64,000 bases of DNA from an uncultured Lachnospiraceae bacterium (GTDB lineage: Bacteria > Bacillota > Clostridia > Lachnospirales > Lachnospiraceae), in contig CAJULA010000005.1 in the NCBI GenBank assembly GCA_910587155.1, forward strand, positions 1-64,000, read 5' to 3'. Below, in pieces: positions 27,263 through 35,370 of the stretch. Made by a program: the position numbers and the translations under genes. The notes beneath the pieces are model-generated. The model had not been told where the DNA came from and ran no database searches. It was given only the letters and a program-made list of their open reading frames with translations. Every line of letters begins with the position of its first letter. Position 1 is the stretch's first letter.

Positions 27263-29893
27263 ATGGATATCACATACTTACTATTCCTGCAAACCTTACG
27301 AGAAACATTCGGCGGCATTTTCGATAACTTTATGCTTCAGATCACGGCACTGGGAGAAGGTACGATTACCTTCTTCCTTTTGGCGTCCATCTACTGGTGT
27401 GTGGACAAGCGGATCGGTCAGTATATGGGCTTTAATGTGGCGCTGCAATGCACATGGAACCAGTTTCTGAAGCCGTTGTTTCACATTGAACGGCCATGGA
27501 TACGGGATGAACGGATGCATCCCGTGGAGGCGGCGCTTTCCGGGGCGGGAGGCTATTCGTTTCCCAGCGGTCATACCGCCAGGGCGGTGGCAGTCTGGGG
27601 TGCGGCGGGCAGCGGAATGTGGAAGAAAAAAGCATACCGCGCGGCCGGGATCTTATGCTGGGTGATTGTCGCGGCGGTTATGTTTTCCAGAAATTATCTG
27701 GGTGTCCATACGCCGCAGGATGTACTGGTGTCGTTTGTTCTTGGAATCGGCGTGTTATGGGTGACGGCAAAAGCGTTGGAGATGGCAGAGCGGTATCCCT
27801 TTGGGGATTTCCTGGTATGTGGACTGGGGTGTCTGCTTTGCTTTCTGCCGATGCTCAAAGTGGGCTGCCTGTCCAATGCGGGTGCGGGTATGGGGTTTAT
27901 GCTTGGCTGGCTGGTTGAACGGCGTCTGATCCGGTTTGAAATAAAAGGCAGCTTTTCGGCCCGCATGACCAGACTGATCATGGGAGGCCTGTTGTTGCTG
28001 CTGTTGTGGAAGGCGACGGCACCGTTTTTGTCCTTATTTATGCCCTCAAAATATGCGGGATTTTTTGCCTCCTTTGCGCTTGCCGTTTATATTATGGCAG
28101 TCTGGCCGTTTCTGTGGTGTGTCTGGGAACGGTGTGCGGCAGGAGTGGCGGGAAAGCGCAGGCGGGCTCTTGTTTTGGCAGTGGGAATGGTGGCGGCTGT
28201 CTTAGTGGCCTCGGTGATTCCTTTGCAAGTGCGCAGAAATGCGGCCAAAGAGCAGCAGACGGAACAGCAGCAGACCGAAGAGGCGGCGGACAATACCGGT
28301 GTGGTTTCTGACGGCGCGCAGGCAGGAGAAAGCGAGGCGGGGCAGGATAAGGAGCCTGCAGAGAAGGCGGAGACAGGGTTTCAGATTATTGCGCATCGGG
28401 GGTATTCTGATGTATTTCCGGAAAATACACTGGCGGCTTTTCAGGGTGCGCTGGATATCGGAGTCGACTATATTGAGCTGGATGTGCAGCTGACAAAGGA
28501 CGGACAGGCCGTGATCTCTCATGATGATACGTTGCTTAGGACGACAGGTCTGGATGCCCGTATTTGTGATCTCACCTGTGATGAGCTGGAGGAGCTGGAT
28601 GCAGGCGGCTGGTTTGATGCTTCTTTTGCAGATGAGAGGATACCGACGCTGCGGGAGGCGCTGGAACTGATCCGGGATACGGATTGTCATGTATATCTGG
28701 AATTGAAAGACATCGGCGAGATCCCGGGATTTGAGGAAACGATATTGGAGATTGCCGACGCGTGCCATATGACAGAGCGTTGCCTGTTTGCTTCGTTTCA
28801 GTATCGCTATCTGGAGCGGATGAAGGAGTTGAATCCGGATGTGAAAATCCTTTTCAATACGACGTCCGGCCGCACGGATTTGGCGGAAGTATTTCCGGCT
28901 GAGTATTATGGATTGTCAATCGAAACTGCCGGCGCCGATACGATAGAGGCCATTCATCGGGCGGGAAAGCGGGCCTTTGTCTGGACGGCGAACACGCCGG
29001 CACAGATGAAAAATATGCAGGCAGCAGGTGCGGACGGAATCGTCACCAACCGTCCGGGTCTGGCTAAGGTGGTCAGCAGGCCGGAATATGAATATCTGGT
29101 GGAAAATTATGAACGATCGGTTGTGATGCCGGGATTATATAGTGTTAACCTGCCGGAAATATGTGCGGATATGGTTGTGCAGGGATTTACTAAGTGCGGG
29201 AATGTTCTGCTTGTTTCCGCGTACAGCAAAGCAGAGGAGAACAGTATTTTATATATGACAGATTTGTCCGGGAGACTGCTCCGCATTGTGGATTTGGGCT
29301 TCCGGGCACATACGGGCGGCATTGCCTGGGATGAGGAGCATGATCTGTTATGGGTGACCGGCCCGGAGGGGATGGTATATGCGGTGCGCTATTCTTCCCT
29401 GTTGGATGACAGCTACCAGGGAGAGATACTGGTCAGCTTTGATGCGGGACTGACGAACCATGTCGGCGATAAAGTGGCCTCTTTCCTGACGTATGAAGAG
29501 GGGGAACTGTTTGTTGGCTCTTATGTGAATGGTGCAGAGGGACGGTTACACAGATATGATCTGTCTGATCCGGCAAATCCGGCGCCCCTGTCATCAGTGA
29601 TGATTCCGGAACGGATTCAGGGCATCACTTTTCAGAGAGATATGCGCACGGGTGAGCGTTTTATGCTTCTGAGTCAGAGTTATCAGACGGAAGATTCCCA
29701 TTTACTCCGTTTTGAATATAAAGAAGAAACAGAGGAGTACAGGGAGCCATTGGAGAGTCATGTGCTGCCGGAGGGATCGGAACAGATCCAGATGAGCGCG
29801 GAGGGGATGTATGTATTGTTTGAATCGGCCTGCAGACCCTACAGGGAAACCGCGAGGATTCCCAATGACCAGATTTATGTGATCCGGCAATAG
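27263..29893 (+). CDS. PAP2 phosphatase - GDPD phosphodiesterase - propeller-like fusion protein
   Basis: This 876-residue membrane protein has three parts. Residues 1-340 form a polytopic PAP2 lipid-phosphatase domain with KPLFHIERP, the YSFPSGHTA motif and SRNYLGVHTPQD, the three parts of the PAP2 active site. An acidic linker rich in E and Q (about 335-370) leads to a glycerophosphodiester phosphodiesterase domain (about 372-600). It has AHRGYSD, FPENTLAAF, ELDVQ and SHDDTL, which hold the catalytic histidines and metal ligands. The last 270 residues contain beta-rich repeats such as GGIAWDEEHDLLWVTG, probably a propeller. All domains after the membrane part would lie outside the cell. It may recycle undecaprenyl diphosphate and trim glycerophosphodiester-modified lipids or polymers. 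AGAAGGAGCC precedes the ATG. Confidence 0.8.
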   Translation: MDITYLLFLQTLRETFGGIFDNFMLQITALGEGTITFFLLASIYWCVDKRIGQYMGFNVALQCTWNQFLKPLFHIERPWIRDERMHPVEAALSGAGGYSFPSGHTARAVAVWGAAGSGMWKKKAYRAAGILCWVIVAAVMFSRNYLGVHTPQDVLVSFVLGIGVLWVTAKALEMAERYPFGDFLVCGLGCLLCFLPMLKVGCLSNAGAGMGFMLGWLVERRLIRFEIKGSFSARMTRLIMGGLLLLLLWKATAPFLSLFMPSKYAGFFASFALAVYIMAVWPFLWCVWERCAAGVAGKRRRALVLAVGMVAAVLVASVIPLQVRRNAAKEQQTEQQQTEEAADNTGVVSDGAQAGESEAGQDKEPAEKAETGFQIIAHRGYSDVFPENTLAAFQGALDIGVDYIELDVQLTKDGQAVISHDDTLLRTTGLDARICDLTCDELEELDAGGWFDASFADERIPTLREALELIRDTDCHVYLELKDIGEIPGFEETILEIADACHMTERCLFASFQYRYLERMKELNPDVKILFNTTSGRTDLAEVFPAEYYGLSIETAGADTIEAIHRAGKRAFVWTANTPAQMKNMQAAGADGIVTNRPGLAKVVSRPEYEYLVENYERSVVMPGLYSVNLPEICADMVVQGFTKCGNVLLVSAYSKAEENSILYMTDLSGRLLRIVDLGFRAHTGGIAWDEEHDLLWVTGPEGMVYAVRYSSLLDDSYQGEILVSFDAGLTNHVGDKVASFLTYEEGELFVGSYVNGAEGRLHRYDLSDPANPAPLSSVMIPERIQGITFQRDMRTGERFMLLSQSYQTEDSHLLRFEYKEETEEYREPLESHVLPEGSEQIQMSAEGMYVLFESACRPYRETARIPNDQIYVIRQ

Positions 29894-29902
29894 AGATTTT
29901 AT

Positions 29903-29933
29903 GACAGCGCTGCTGCGGGACAGGGGCGCTGTC
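29903..29933 (+). other. Hairpin after the PAP2-GDPD gene
   Basis: gacagcgc at 29903-29910 pairs with gcgctgtc at 29926-29933 around a 15-base loop. No T-tract follows, so termination here is only possible. The next 200 bases up to the rfbG start hold no gene. They contain a TATACT at about 30040 without a good -35 box. Confidence 0.35.
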
Positions 29934-30148
29934 GTAGTATCAGGGTATTTCCAGTTCTTTGAAGTCAATTGGCATAGTATCATAAATAATTGTGAATGAT
30001 AATGTTGTGAAAATTCGGTATCTTTTTATAGTACTTTGTGTTATACTTTTTGCATGGTTGATCAGGGAAAAGTTTTAAACTGATTGGTGATTAGCCAGGT
30101 TTTTACGGAAGGCCGCAATAGCGGTAACAGTAAAACAGGGAGAAAAAA

Positions 30149-31297
30149 ATGTCACAAAACAATATCTTTTCATGGTACAAAAATAAGAGAGTTCTGATAA
30201 CCGGCCACACGGGTTTCAAAGGAAGCTGGATGTGTGCCTTATTAAAGCAGGCGGGGGCAGAGGTAACCGGTTATGCGCTGGAGGCACCGACATCCCCGTC
30301 TTTGTTTGACTTATGCCATACCGCAGAGGGGATGCACAGCATCCGGGGAGATATCAGAGATCTGGACAGGCTGTTGGAAGTATACAGGGATGTTCAGCCG
30401 GAAATCGTAATTCATATGGCAGCCCAGCCGATCGTACGGGAGTCTTATAAAAATCCTGTTTATACCTATGAGGTCAATGTGATGGGTACAGTGAATCTGT
30501 TGGAGTGTGTGAGGCAGACAGACAGTGTGCGTTCTGTTGTCAATGTGACAACTGACAAGGTATATAAGAACCGTGAGTGGGAATGGGGATACCGCGAGAA
30601 TGAGGAGTTGAATGGCTATGACCCCTATTCCAATTCCAAATCCTGCTCGGAGCTGGTGACGGACAGCTATAAAAATGCTTTTTTTTCTGCTGCGGATACA
30701 GCAAAGACGGGGACAGGACACAAGGCGGTTTCCACTGTACGCGCCGGCAATGTGATCGGAGGAGGAGACTTTGCCGTTGACCGCATTATTCCGGATTGTA
30801 TCAGGGCAGCGGAAAAGGGGGAGAATATTATAGTAAGAAATCCTTATTCTGTCAGGCCGTATCAGCACGTGCTGGAGCCGATCGCCGTTTACCTGATGCT
30901 GGCGGCCTCGCAATATGAAGATGGCAGTCTGGCCGGCAGTTATAATGTGGGACCGGAGGAAGCAGATTGTTATACGACGGGCAGGCTGGTAGATCTGTTC
31001 TGCAAAACGTGGCAGGAGGAGACCGGAAGGGCAATTGCCTGGAAAAGCCAGTATGACGGCGGGCCTCATGAGGCCAATTTTCTGAAGCTTGACTGTTCGA
31101 AGCTGAAAAAGACATTTCACTGGAAACCTGTCTGGAATCTGGAACAGACGATGCGGCGGATTGTGGAGTGGTCTGGCTGTTATCTGCGGGGCGGGGATGT
31201 GAAGACGTGCATGGAAGCGCAGACACAGGCATATATAAGGGATTGGAACCATACGATGCAGGATACGGCCCCGGGTGCGGCCGGGAGGTTTGAATGA
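30149..31297 (+). CDS. rfbG: CDP-glucose 4,6-dehydratase
   Basis: This 382-residue short-chain dehydrogenase converts CDP-glucose to CDP-4-keto-6-deoxyglucose using bound NAD. The N-terminal RVLITGHTGFKGSWM is the diagnostic glycine-rich motif of this enzyme. HMAAQPIVRESY holds the substrate-side segment, and DPYSNSKSC carries the catalytic Tyr and Lys (Y-x3-K). VRAGNVIGGGDFA and SVRPYQHVLEP are further family motifs, and length is normal. AGGGAG lies seven bases before the ATG. The stop overlaps the start of the next gene by four bases (ATGA), so the two are translationally coupled. Confidence 0.93.
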   Translation: MSQNNIFSWYKNKRVLITGHTGFKGSWMCALLKQAGAEVTGYALEAPTSPSLFDLCHTAEGMHSIRGDIRDLDRLLEVYRDVQPEIVIHMAAQPIVRESYKNPVYTYEVNVMGTVNLLECVRQTDSVRSVVNVTTDKVYKNREWEWGYRENEELNGYDPYSNSKSCSELVTDSYKNAFFSAADTAKTGTGHKAVSTVRAGNVIGGGDFAVDRIIPDCIRAAEKGENIIVRNPYSVRPYQHVLEPIAVYLMLAASQYEDGSLAGSYNVGPEEADCYTTGRLVDLFCKTWQEETGRAIAWKSQYDGGPHEANFLKLDCSKLKKTFHWKPVWNLEQTMRRIVEWSGCYLRGGDVKTCMEAQTQAYIRDWNHTMQDTAPGAAGRFE

Positions 31298-32070
31298 AAG
31301 TAGTAATTTTGGCGGGCGGGCTGCCCAGTACGATCGCGGAGGACAAGCAGGGGATACCCAAGCCGATGGTGGAGATCGGGGAAAATCCGATCCTTTGGCA
31401 TATTATGAAAAGTTATGCTTCGTTCGGGCTCCATGAGTTTATTGTCTGTGCCGGGTACAGAAAAGAACTGATCAAAGATTATTTCAACGATTTCTATATT
31501 TATCAGTCTGACATTACCGTGGATCTGAAGAGCAATACCATAGAGATTCATCGGAAAATTACGGAAGACTGGAAAGTGACGGTTGTCGATACCGGGCTGT
31601 ATGCGTCCACGGGACAGCGCGTCGGCCTGATTGAAAAGTATATTGACGGAGAAGAGTTTATTGTTAATTTTGGCGACTGCCTGTCTGATATTGATATCAA
31701 CAAGCTGATCGGTGCCCATCACGAAAAAGGAAAGCTGGCTACGGTGGCACTGGCCCATCCGGCAGGCAGAAACAGAATACTGGAAATTGATGAAGACGGG
31801 AATTATCTGGGACTTCACAAGCATGACTCCAGTGAAAACCATGCCTGGGTAAATGCGGGCACTTATGTATTTCACAAACAGGTATTTCAATATCTGATGG
31901 GAAATTATCAGCTTGAGAAGCAGTTGCTTGAAGTATTGGCGGAAAGGAAGCAGATCACGACCTATAAGCATACGGGCTTCTGGTCTCCGATTGAAACCAA
32001 GCGGGATAAAGAGCAGATGGAAAATTTCTGGAATGCGGGCATCGCGCCGTGGAAGATATGGCAGGAGTGA
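31294..32070 (+). CDS. RfbF-like nucleotidyltransferase paralogue lacking the catalytic signature
   Basis: This 258-residue protein is clearly related to glucose-1-phosphate cytidylyltransferase over its whole length: VVILAGG, PKPMVEIGENPILWHIMK, NFGDCLSDIDI and HTGFWSPIETKRDK. The nucleotide-binding signature is changed. Where RfbF has GGMGTRFSEET, this protein has GGLPSTIAEDK, so the GxGTR glycine and arginine are gone. The metal Asp of the GDG motif is kept (FGDC). It may be inactive and regulatory, or use another substrate. It is coupled to rfbG upstream and followed after five bases by a normal rfbF. Confidence 0.8.
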   Translation: MKVVILAGGLPSTIAEDKQGIPKPMVEIGENPILWHIMKSYASFGLHEFIVCAGYRKELIKDYFNDFYIYQSDITVDLKSNTIEIHRKITEDWKVTVVDTGLYASTGQRVGLIEKYIDGEEFIVNFGDCLSDIDINKLIGAHHEKGKLATVALAHPAGRNRILEIDEDGNYLGLHKHDSSENHAWVNAGTYVFHKQVFQYLMGNYQLEKQLLEVLAERKQITTYKHTGFWSPIETKRDKEQMENFWNAGIAPWKIWQE

Positions 32071-32075
32071 GCGGG

Positions 32076-32849
32076 ATGAAAACGGTAATACTTGCAGGGG
32101 GTATGGGGACCAGATTCAGCGAGGAGACGTCTGTCCGGCCCAAGCCAATGATTGAGATTGGGAATAAACCGATACTCTGGCATATCATGCATACCTATTC
32201 TGCGTATGGGCAGAATGAATTTATCATCTGCTGCGGTTATAAAGGGCATATGATCAAAGACTATTTTGCACATTATTATATGTATCAGTCGGATGTGACT
32301 TTTTCCGTAAAGGACAGAAAACGGACAGAGCATAAAAACACTGCCGAAAAGTGGAGAGTGACACTTGCCGATACGGGACTTCGCACGCTGACCGCAGGCC
32401 GTCTGCTGAAGATCAGGACATATCTTGACGGGGACGATACCTTTATGCTCACCTACGGAGACGGTGTGGCAGATGTGGATATCGGCGCTTTGCTGGCTTT
32501 TCATAAAAGTCATGGCAGGATCGCGACGATATCCACATCACAGCCGGAAGGCAGGTTCGGCGCAATTAAAATCAGTGAAAGCGGACAGGTGGAGAGCTTT
32601 AAGGAAAAGGCCAGAAGAGACCAGTCATGGGTCAATATCGGCTATATGGTATTTGATGCCCGGGTATTTTCTTATCTGGGAGATGGCAGTGAGATGCTGG
32701 AGGCATCGCCGTTTGAACGCCTGGCATCAGACGGGGAAATGATGGCTTATCGGCATCAGGGCTTTTGGTCGCCGATGGATACGATCAGGGACAAGGCATA
32801 TCTGGAGGACTTATGGGAGTCGGGAAAGGCGCCATGGAAGGTGTGGTAA
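32076..32849 (+). CDS. rfbF: Glucose-1-phosphate cytidylyltransferase
   Basis: This enzyme of about 257 residues makes CDP-glucose from CTP and glucose-1-phosphate, the substrate of the upstream dehydratase. It has the full signature: VILAGGMGTRFSEET then RPKPMIEIGNKPILWH, the metal-binding YGDGVADVDI, and GFWSPMDTIRDK at the end. ATG 32076 is chosen because AGGAG lies 7-11 bases upstream, inside the end of the previous gene. The longer in-frame start at 32049 overlaps that gene. Confidence 0.92.
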   Translation: MKTVILAGGMGTRFSEETSVRPKPMIEIGNKPILWHIMHTYSAYGQNEFIICCGYKGHMIKDYFAHYYMYQSDVTFSVKDRKRTEHKNTAEKWRVTLADTGLRTLTAGRLLKIRTYLDGDDTFMLTYGDGVADVDIGALLAFHKSHGRIATISTSQPEGRFGAIKISESGQVESFKEKARRDQSWVNIGYMVFDARVFSYLGDGSEMLEASPFERLASDGEMMAYRHQGFWSPMDTIRDKAYLEDLWESGKAPWKVW

Positions 32850-32854
32850 GACAT

Positions 32855-33814
32855 ATGGAAAACAAAGATAAGGTCAGAGGGGTCGTGATCACGGGGCCTA
32901 CAGGAGCGATAGGAACCGCGCTGATTCAGCAGTGCATAGAGCAGAGAGTAAAAGTGCTGGCGATTGTCAGGAATGGCTCTGACAGGAAATCACGTCTTCC
33001 CCAGTCACCGCTTTTGCAGGTCGTGGAATGCAGTCTGAACGGTCTGAAAGCGCTCGATGAAAACAGACTGCGCATGTCAGGTGCGGAGCTGGGCAGATAT
33101 GATGTATTTTACCATTTTGCATGGGCGGCGACTATTGGGGATGGCAGGAACGATATGCAGCTGCAGACCGAGAATATCCGCTATGCATTGGATGCGGTAT
33201 CGCTGGCGTTCCGTTTGGGCTGCCATACCTTTATCGGCGCAGGCTCTCAGGCGGAATACGGGCGCAGTGATACCAGGCTGTCGGATCAGACGCCGACATT
33301 TCCGGAAAACGGCTATGGCATGGCAAAACTGTGTGCAGGACAGATGACACGCCTGGAATGTAAAAAATATGGAATGCGTCACATCTGGGCCAGGATACTC
33401 AGTGTATACGGTCCGGGTGATGGGGAAAAGACGATGATCAGCACGGTGATCCGCAGTCTGCTGGCAGGCGGGCGGCCTGCCCTCACAAAAGGGGAACAGA
33501 TGTGGGATTATCTGTACTGCAAAGATGCGGCAAGGGCCATGTATCTGCTTGGGGAAAAAGGGCGTGATGAAGCAGTCTATTGTATCGGCAGCGGGCAGGC
33601 CAGACCTCTGCGGGAATATATTGAGATTTTGCGGGACTGTATTGATCCGGGGCTGGAACCGGATTTTGGAGCGGTGCCGTATGGAGATAAACAGATTATG
33701 TACCTTTGCGCCGATATCGGGAAACTGACGGAGGATACCGGATTTGTGCCTGAAGTGGAGTTTGCGGAAGGTATCCGGGAGACTGTTGCGTGGTGGAGAG
33801 GCGGCGGCAGGTGA
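32855..33814 (+). CDS. NAD(P)-dependent epimerase/reductase of nucleotide-sugar type
   Basis: This extended short-chain dehydrogenase of about 319 residues has VVITGPTGAIGTALI as the Rossmann GxxGxxG, FHFAWAATIGDG, then GAGSQAEYG and NGYGMAKLCAG with the catalytic Y-x3-K. Length is typical of 4-ketoreductases and epimerases. Its position as the last gene of the CDP-glucose block suggests it reduces or epimerises the CDP-keto-sugar, but the exact product cannot be read. ATG 32855, five bases after the rfbF stop, is the likely start. The longer frame from 32765 lies within rfbF. Confidence 0.82.
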   Translation: MENKDKVRGVVITGPTGAIGTALIQQCIEQRVKVLAIVRNGSDRKSRLPQSPLLQVVECSLNGLKALDENRLRMSGAELGRYDVFYHFAWAATIGDGRNDMQLQTENIRYALDAVSLAFRLGCHTFIGAGSQAEYGRSDTRLSDQTPTFPENGYGMAKLCAGQMTRLECKKYGMRHIWARILSVYGPGDGEKTMISTVIRSLLAGGRPALTKGEQMWDYLYCKDAARAMYLLGEKGRDEAVYCIGSGQARPLREYIEILRDCIDPGLEPDFGAVPYGDKQIMYLCADIGKLTEDTGFVPEVEFAEGIRETVAWWRGGGR

Positions 33815-33832
33815 AAATATGATAGAATCCAT

Positions 33833-33875
33833 AGGCAGCAGCATTTTTACAATGTTGCTGTCTGTTATTTAATGT
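33833..33875 (+). terminator. Probable terminator of the CDP-sugar block
   Basis: aggcagcagcat at 33833-33844 pairs with atgttgctgtct at 33852-33863 (12 pairs including two G-U) around a seven-base loop, followed by GTTATTTAATG. The T-tract is weak, but the position 19 bases after the last gene fits an operon end. Confidence 0.6.
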
Positions 33876-34572
33876 AAAAGTCTCAACCTTTCATCCGGAC
33901 TGCGTATTTGCTGCGCTGTCCGTACACGTGCCACGTAGTATGTTGCATATGTGCCTGTGTATTGCGGTTTTTTGTAGCTAAGAGGAATGCTTTTTTTATC
34001 GGAGGAGTAAGACAAGACGAAGCTTCGTCAAATACGATTTCTCTCTTTGCTGTTTTTTAGTGGCAGGTCTTGCCAATATTAGGCATATGTTTTTTCTCTG
34101 TTCTGTATAAATGACAAACAGAACATCGTTCACTATTCGATCATATTACAATAATTTTCATTCAGTTGATTTCTATTTTCAGCTTATTCAAAGTTCAATC
34201 TAATATCTTCTATTCCCAAGGATAAAGCATTTATATTTTGCGCTTTCATTAAAAGAAATAAAAGAGTGATTGCCATGTTTGTTGAGGCGAGCTCTCAGAT
34301 AGAATACGGGTGTAGCAATGCGAAGCTGTCTGTCAGATCTGTCCCACGTATTTGCAAAATAGATCGGAATTTTGGTAAACGGTAAAACGCTTACACTAAA
34401 ACAGGAAATATTGGAGCTCTAGCTAGATACTCCATACGTGGTGTTATTGATATAAGCGCACAAGGTATTATTGTATCCTCCAACCCACTTCCGGGAATAT
34501 GTTGCTTTAGGATGGCAGCTATGAGGTTTCCCACGAAATGGTGTGATATTTTCGTGATTTTTTATATAGAAA
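33876..34572. other. Non-coding decay region
   Basis: About 700 bases without an intact gene. The only recognisable content is the epimerase scrap at 34275-34385, listed separately. The rest is AT-rich and shows neither coding character nor clear promoters. Confidence 0.5.
34275..34385 (+). pseudogene. Fragment of a second copy of the epimerase gene
   Basis: The 36-codon frame reads MFVEASSQIEYGCSNAKLS and matches FIGAGSQAEYGRSDTRLS of the intact epimerase at about 33228-33290, including the same TGCCAT just before it at nucleotide level (34272-34276 region). The rest of the gene is missing, and the Rossmann and Y-x3-K motifs are absent. It is a decayed duplicate or a leftover of a replaced epimerase. 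Confidence 0.6.
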
Positions 34573-34610
34573 AGGAGCTGTGGCGCTAATTGTTTAGTGC
34601 TACAACTCCT
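34573..34610. terminator. Long hairpin, probable terminator of the toxin-antitoxin unit
   Basis: aggagctgtggcgctaa at 34573-34589 pairs with ttagtgctacaactcct at 34594-34610 around the tetraloop ttgt, with one mismatch and two G-U pairs. On the minus strand it stands just after the toxin stop. The A-rich bases at 34564-34573 then become a T-rich tail (ttttctatataaaa), which fits a minus-strand terminator. Confidence 0.6.
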
Positions 34611-34616
34611 CGGCTG

Positions 34617-34933
34617 TTACTTTGCAATATTCTCATAATCTTGTGAATCATGGTAGATACCGTCAATATAAACCTTGCCATCTTCTATTCTGTACAGCAT
34701 AAAATACTTATGGTGCTTAAAATGAATAGTTCGGTATCCCAGGGCACGTAGCTTAGGATCATCACATAATTTCAGGCTGCCGGCCACATGGGAAAGCCTT
34801 GATCTGGTGTCCTCAGCATCATTTAAGACGCTGAGGACACCAGATCAAGGCTTTCAAATTCACAAAGGATGTAGTTAATGGCATGGTCGAGTTGCGCCTT
34901 TGCCGGATAAGAGAGAATAACTTCATAATCCAT
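34617..34933 (-). pseudogene. RelE/ParE-superfamily toxin, broken by an inverted repeat
   Basis: The minus-strand gene starts at 34933 and reads MDYEVILSYPAKAQLDHA, then meets a stop at about codon 36. In a shifted frame it resumes SVLNDAEDTRSRLSHVAGSL and ends with LGYRTIHFKHHKYFMLYR and YIDGIYHDSQDYEN, the typical C-terminal half of RelE/ParE-type toxins with the Y-R-x-x catalytic-side segment. About 20 bases between the halves are replaced by a reverse-complement copy of the following sequence, which gives the frameshift. The start overlaps the antitoxin end by 11 bases, as in intact pairs. The toxin is presumably inactive. Confidence 0.8.
34792..34855. repeat. Perfect 26-bp inverted repeat inside the toxin gene
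   Basis: The arms at 34792-34817 and 34830-34855 are exact reverse complements, with a 12-base loop. One arm belongs to the natural toxin sequence (codons for AEDTRSRLS). The other replaces toxin codons, so the repeat was most likely made by a template switch during replication rather than by being a protein-binding site. Confidence 0.85.
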
Positions 34934-35162
34934 ATTTTTCCCTGATTTCTGTAAGTGCCTGCCCCATTTCCTGACATTTTTCTTCGGCGACCTGCTGTCT
35001 GGAGATTTCTAAGTCCTTATATATTTCTTCCCGGCTTTTTAGCGGGAATGGACGTTTATCACTACGGAGCATAAAAAGCCTTTTGGCAAATTGCTGCACT
35101 TCTAATAAATCAGCTTCAGGCAGCACTTCCAAAATAGAGATGGTGCTTTCAAGAGTGCTCAT
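34923..35162 (-). CDS. Antitoxin of a RelE/ParE-type pair
   Basis: This 79-residue protein has the layout of a type II antitoxin. An N-terminal half predicted helical with hydrophobic spacing (ISILEVLPEADLLEVQQFAK) probably dimerises. A charged C-terminal half (DLEISRQQVAEEKCQEMG) would wrap the toxin. GGAGGAGG stands six bases before the ATG on the minus strand. It overlaps the broken toxin gene by 11 bases. Such antitoxins usually repress their own promoter, which would lie in 35163-35330, but I see no clear operator there. Confidence 0.75.
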   Translation of the reverse strand: MSTLESTISILEVLPEADLLEVQQFAKRLFMLRSDKRPFPLKSREEIYKDLEISRQQVAEEKCQEMGQALTEIREKYGL

Positions 35163-35331
35163 TGTAATCCTCCTCCCGAATAAAATCTAGAAACTTATTC
35201 AATATCCTATATATTTTTATTATAGCATTTTGGCTAACAAATATAAACACTTTTTGAAAAAAAGATAGCAGAGGAATTAAAAGTATCCCCGTATAGGTGC
35301 GAGGATTGTCCGAAGTGATTGGGAATCTATT

Positions 35332-35370
35332 ACTACGGCTATTAAAAGTCAATGTTTTAATAGCCGTAGT
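35332..35370. repeat. 16-bp perfect inverted repeat at the transposase stop
   Basis: actacggctattaaaa at 35332-35347 and its exact complement at 35355-35370 are separated by seven bases. The right arm contains the transposase stop codon (minus strand, 35357-35359). It may be the transposase terminator or lie close to the element end. The matching far end was not found. Confidence 0.6.

Noticed and set aside
30311..31252. 313-codon minus-strand open frame over rfbG
   Set aside because: The opposite strand is a textbook CDP-glucose 4,6-dehydratase. The antisense frame lacks coding features.
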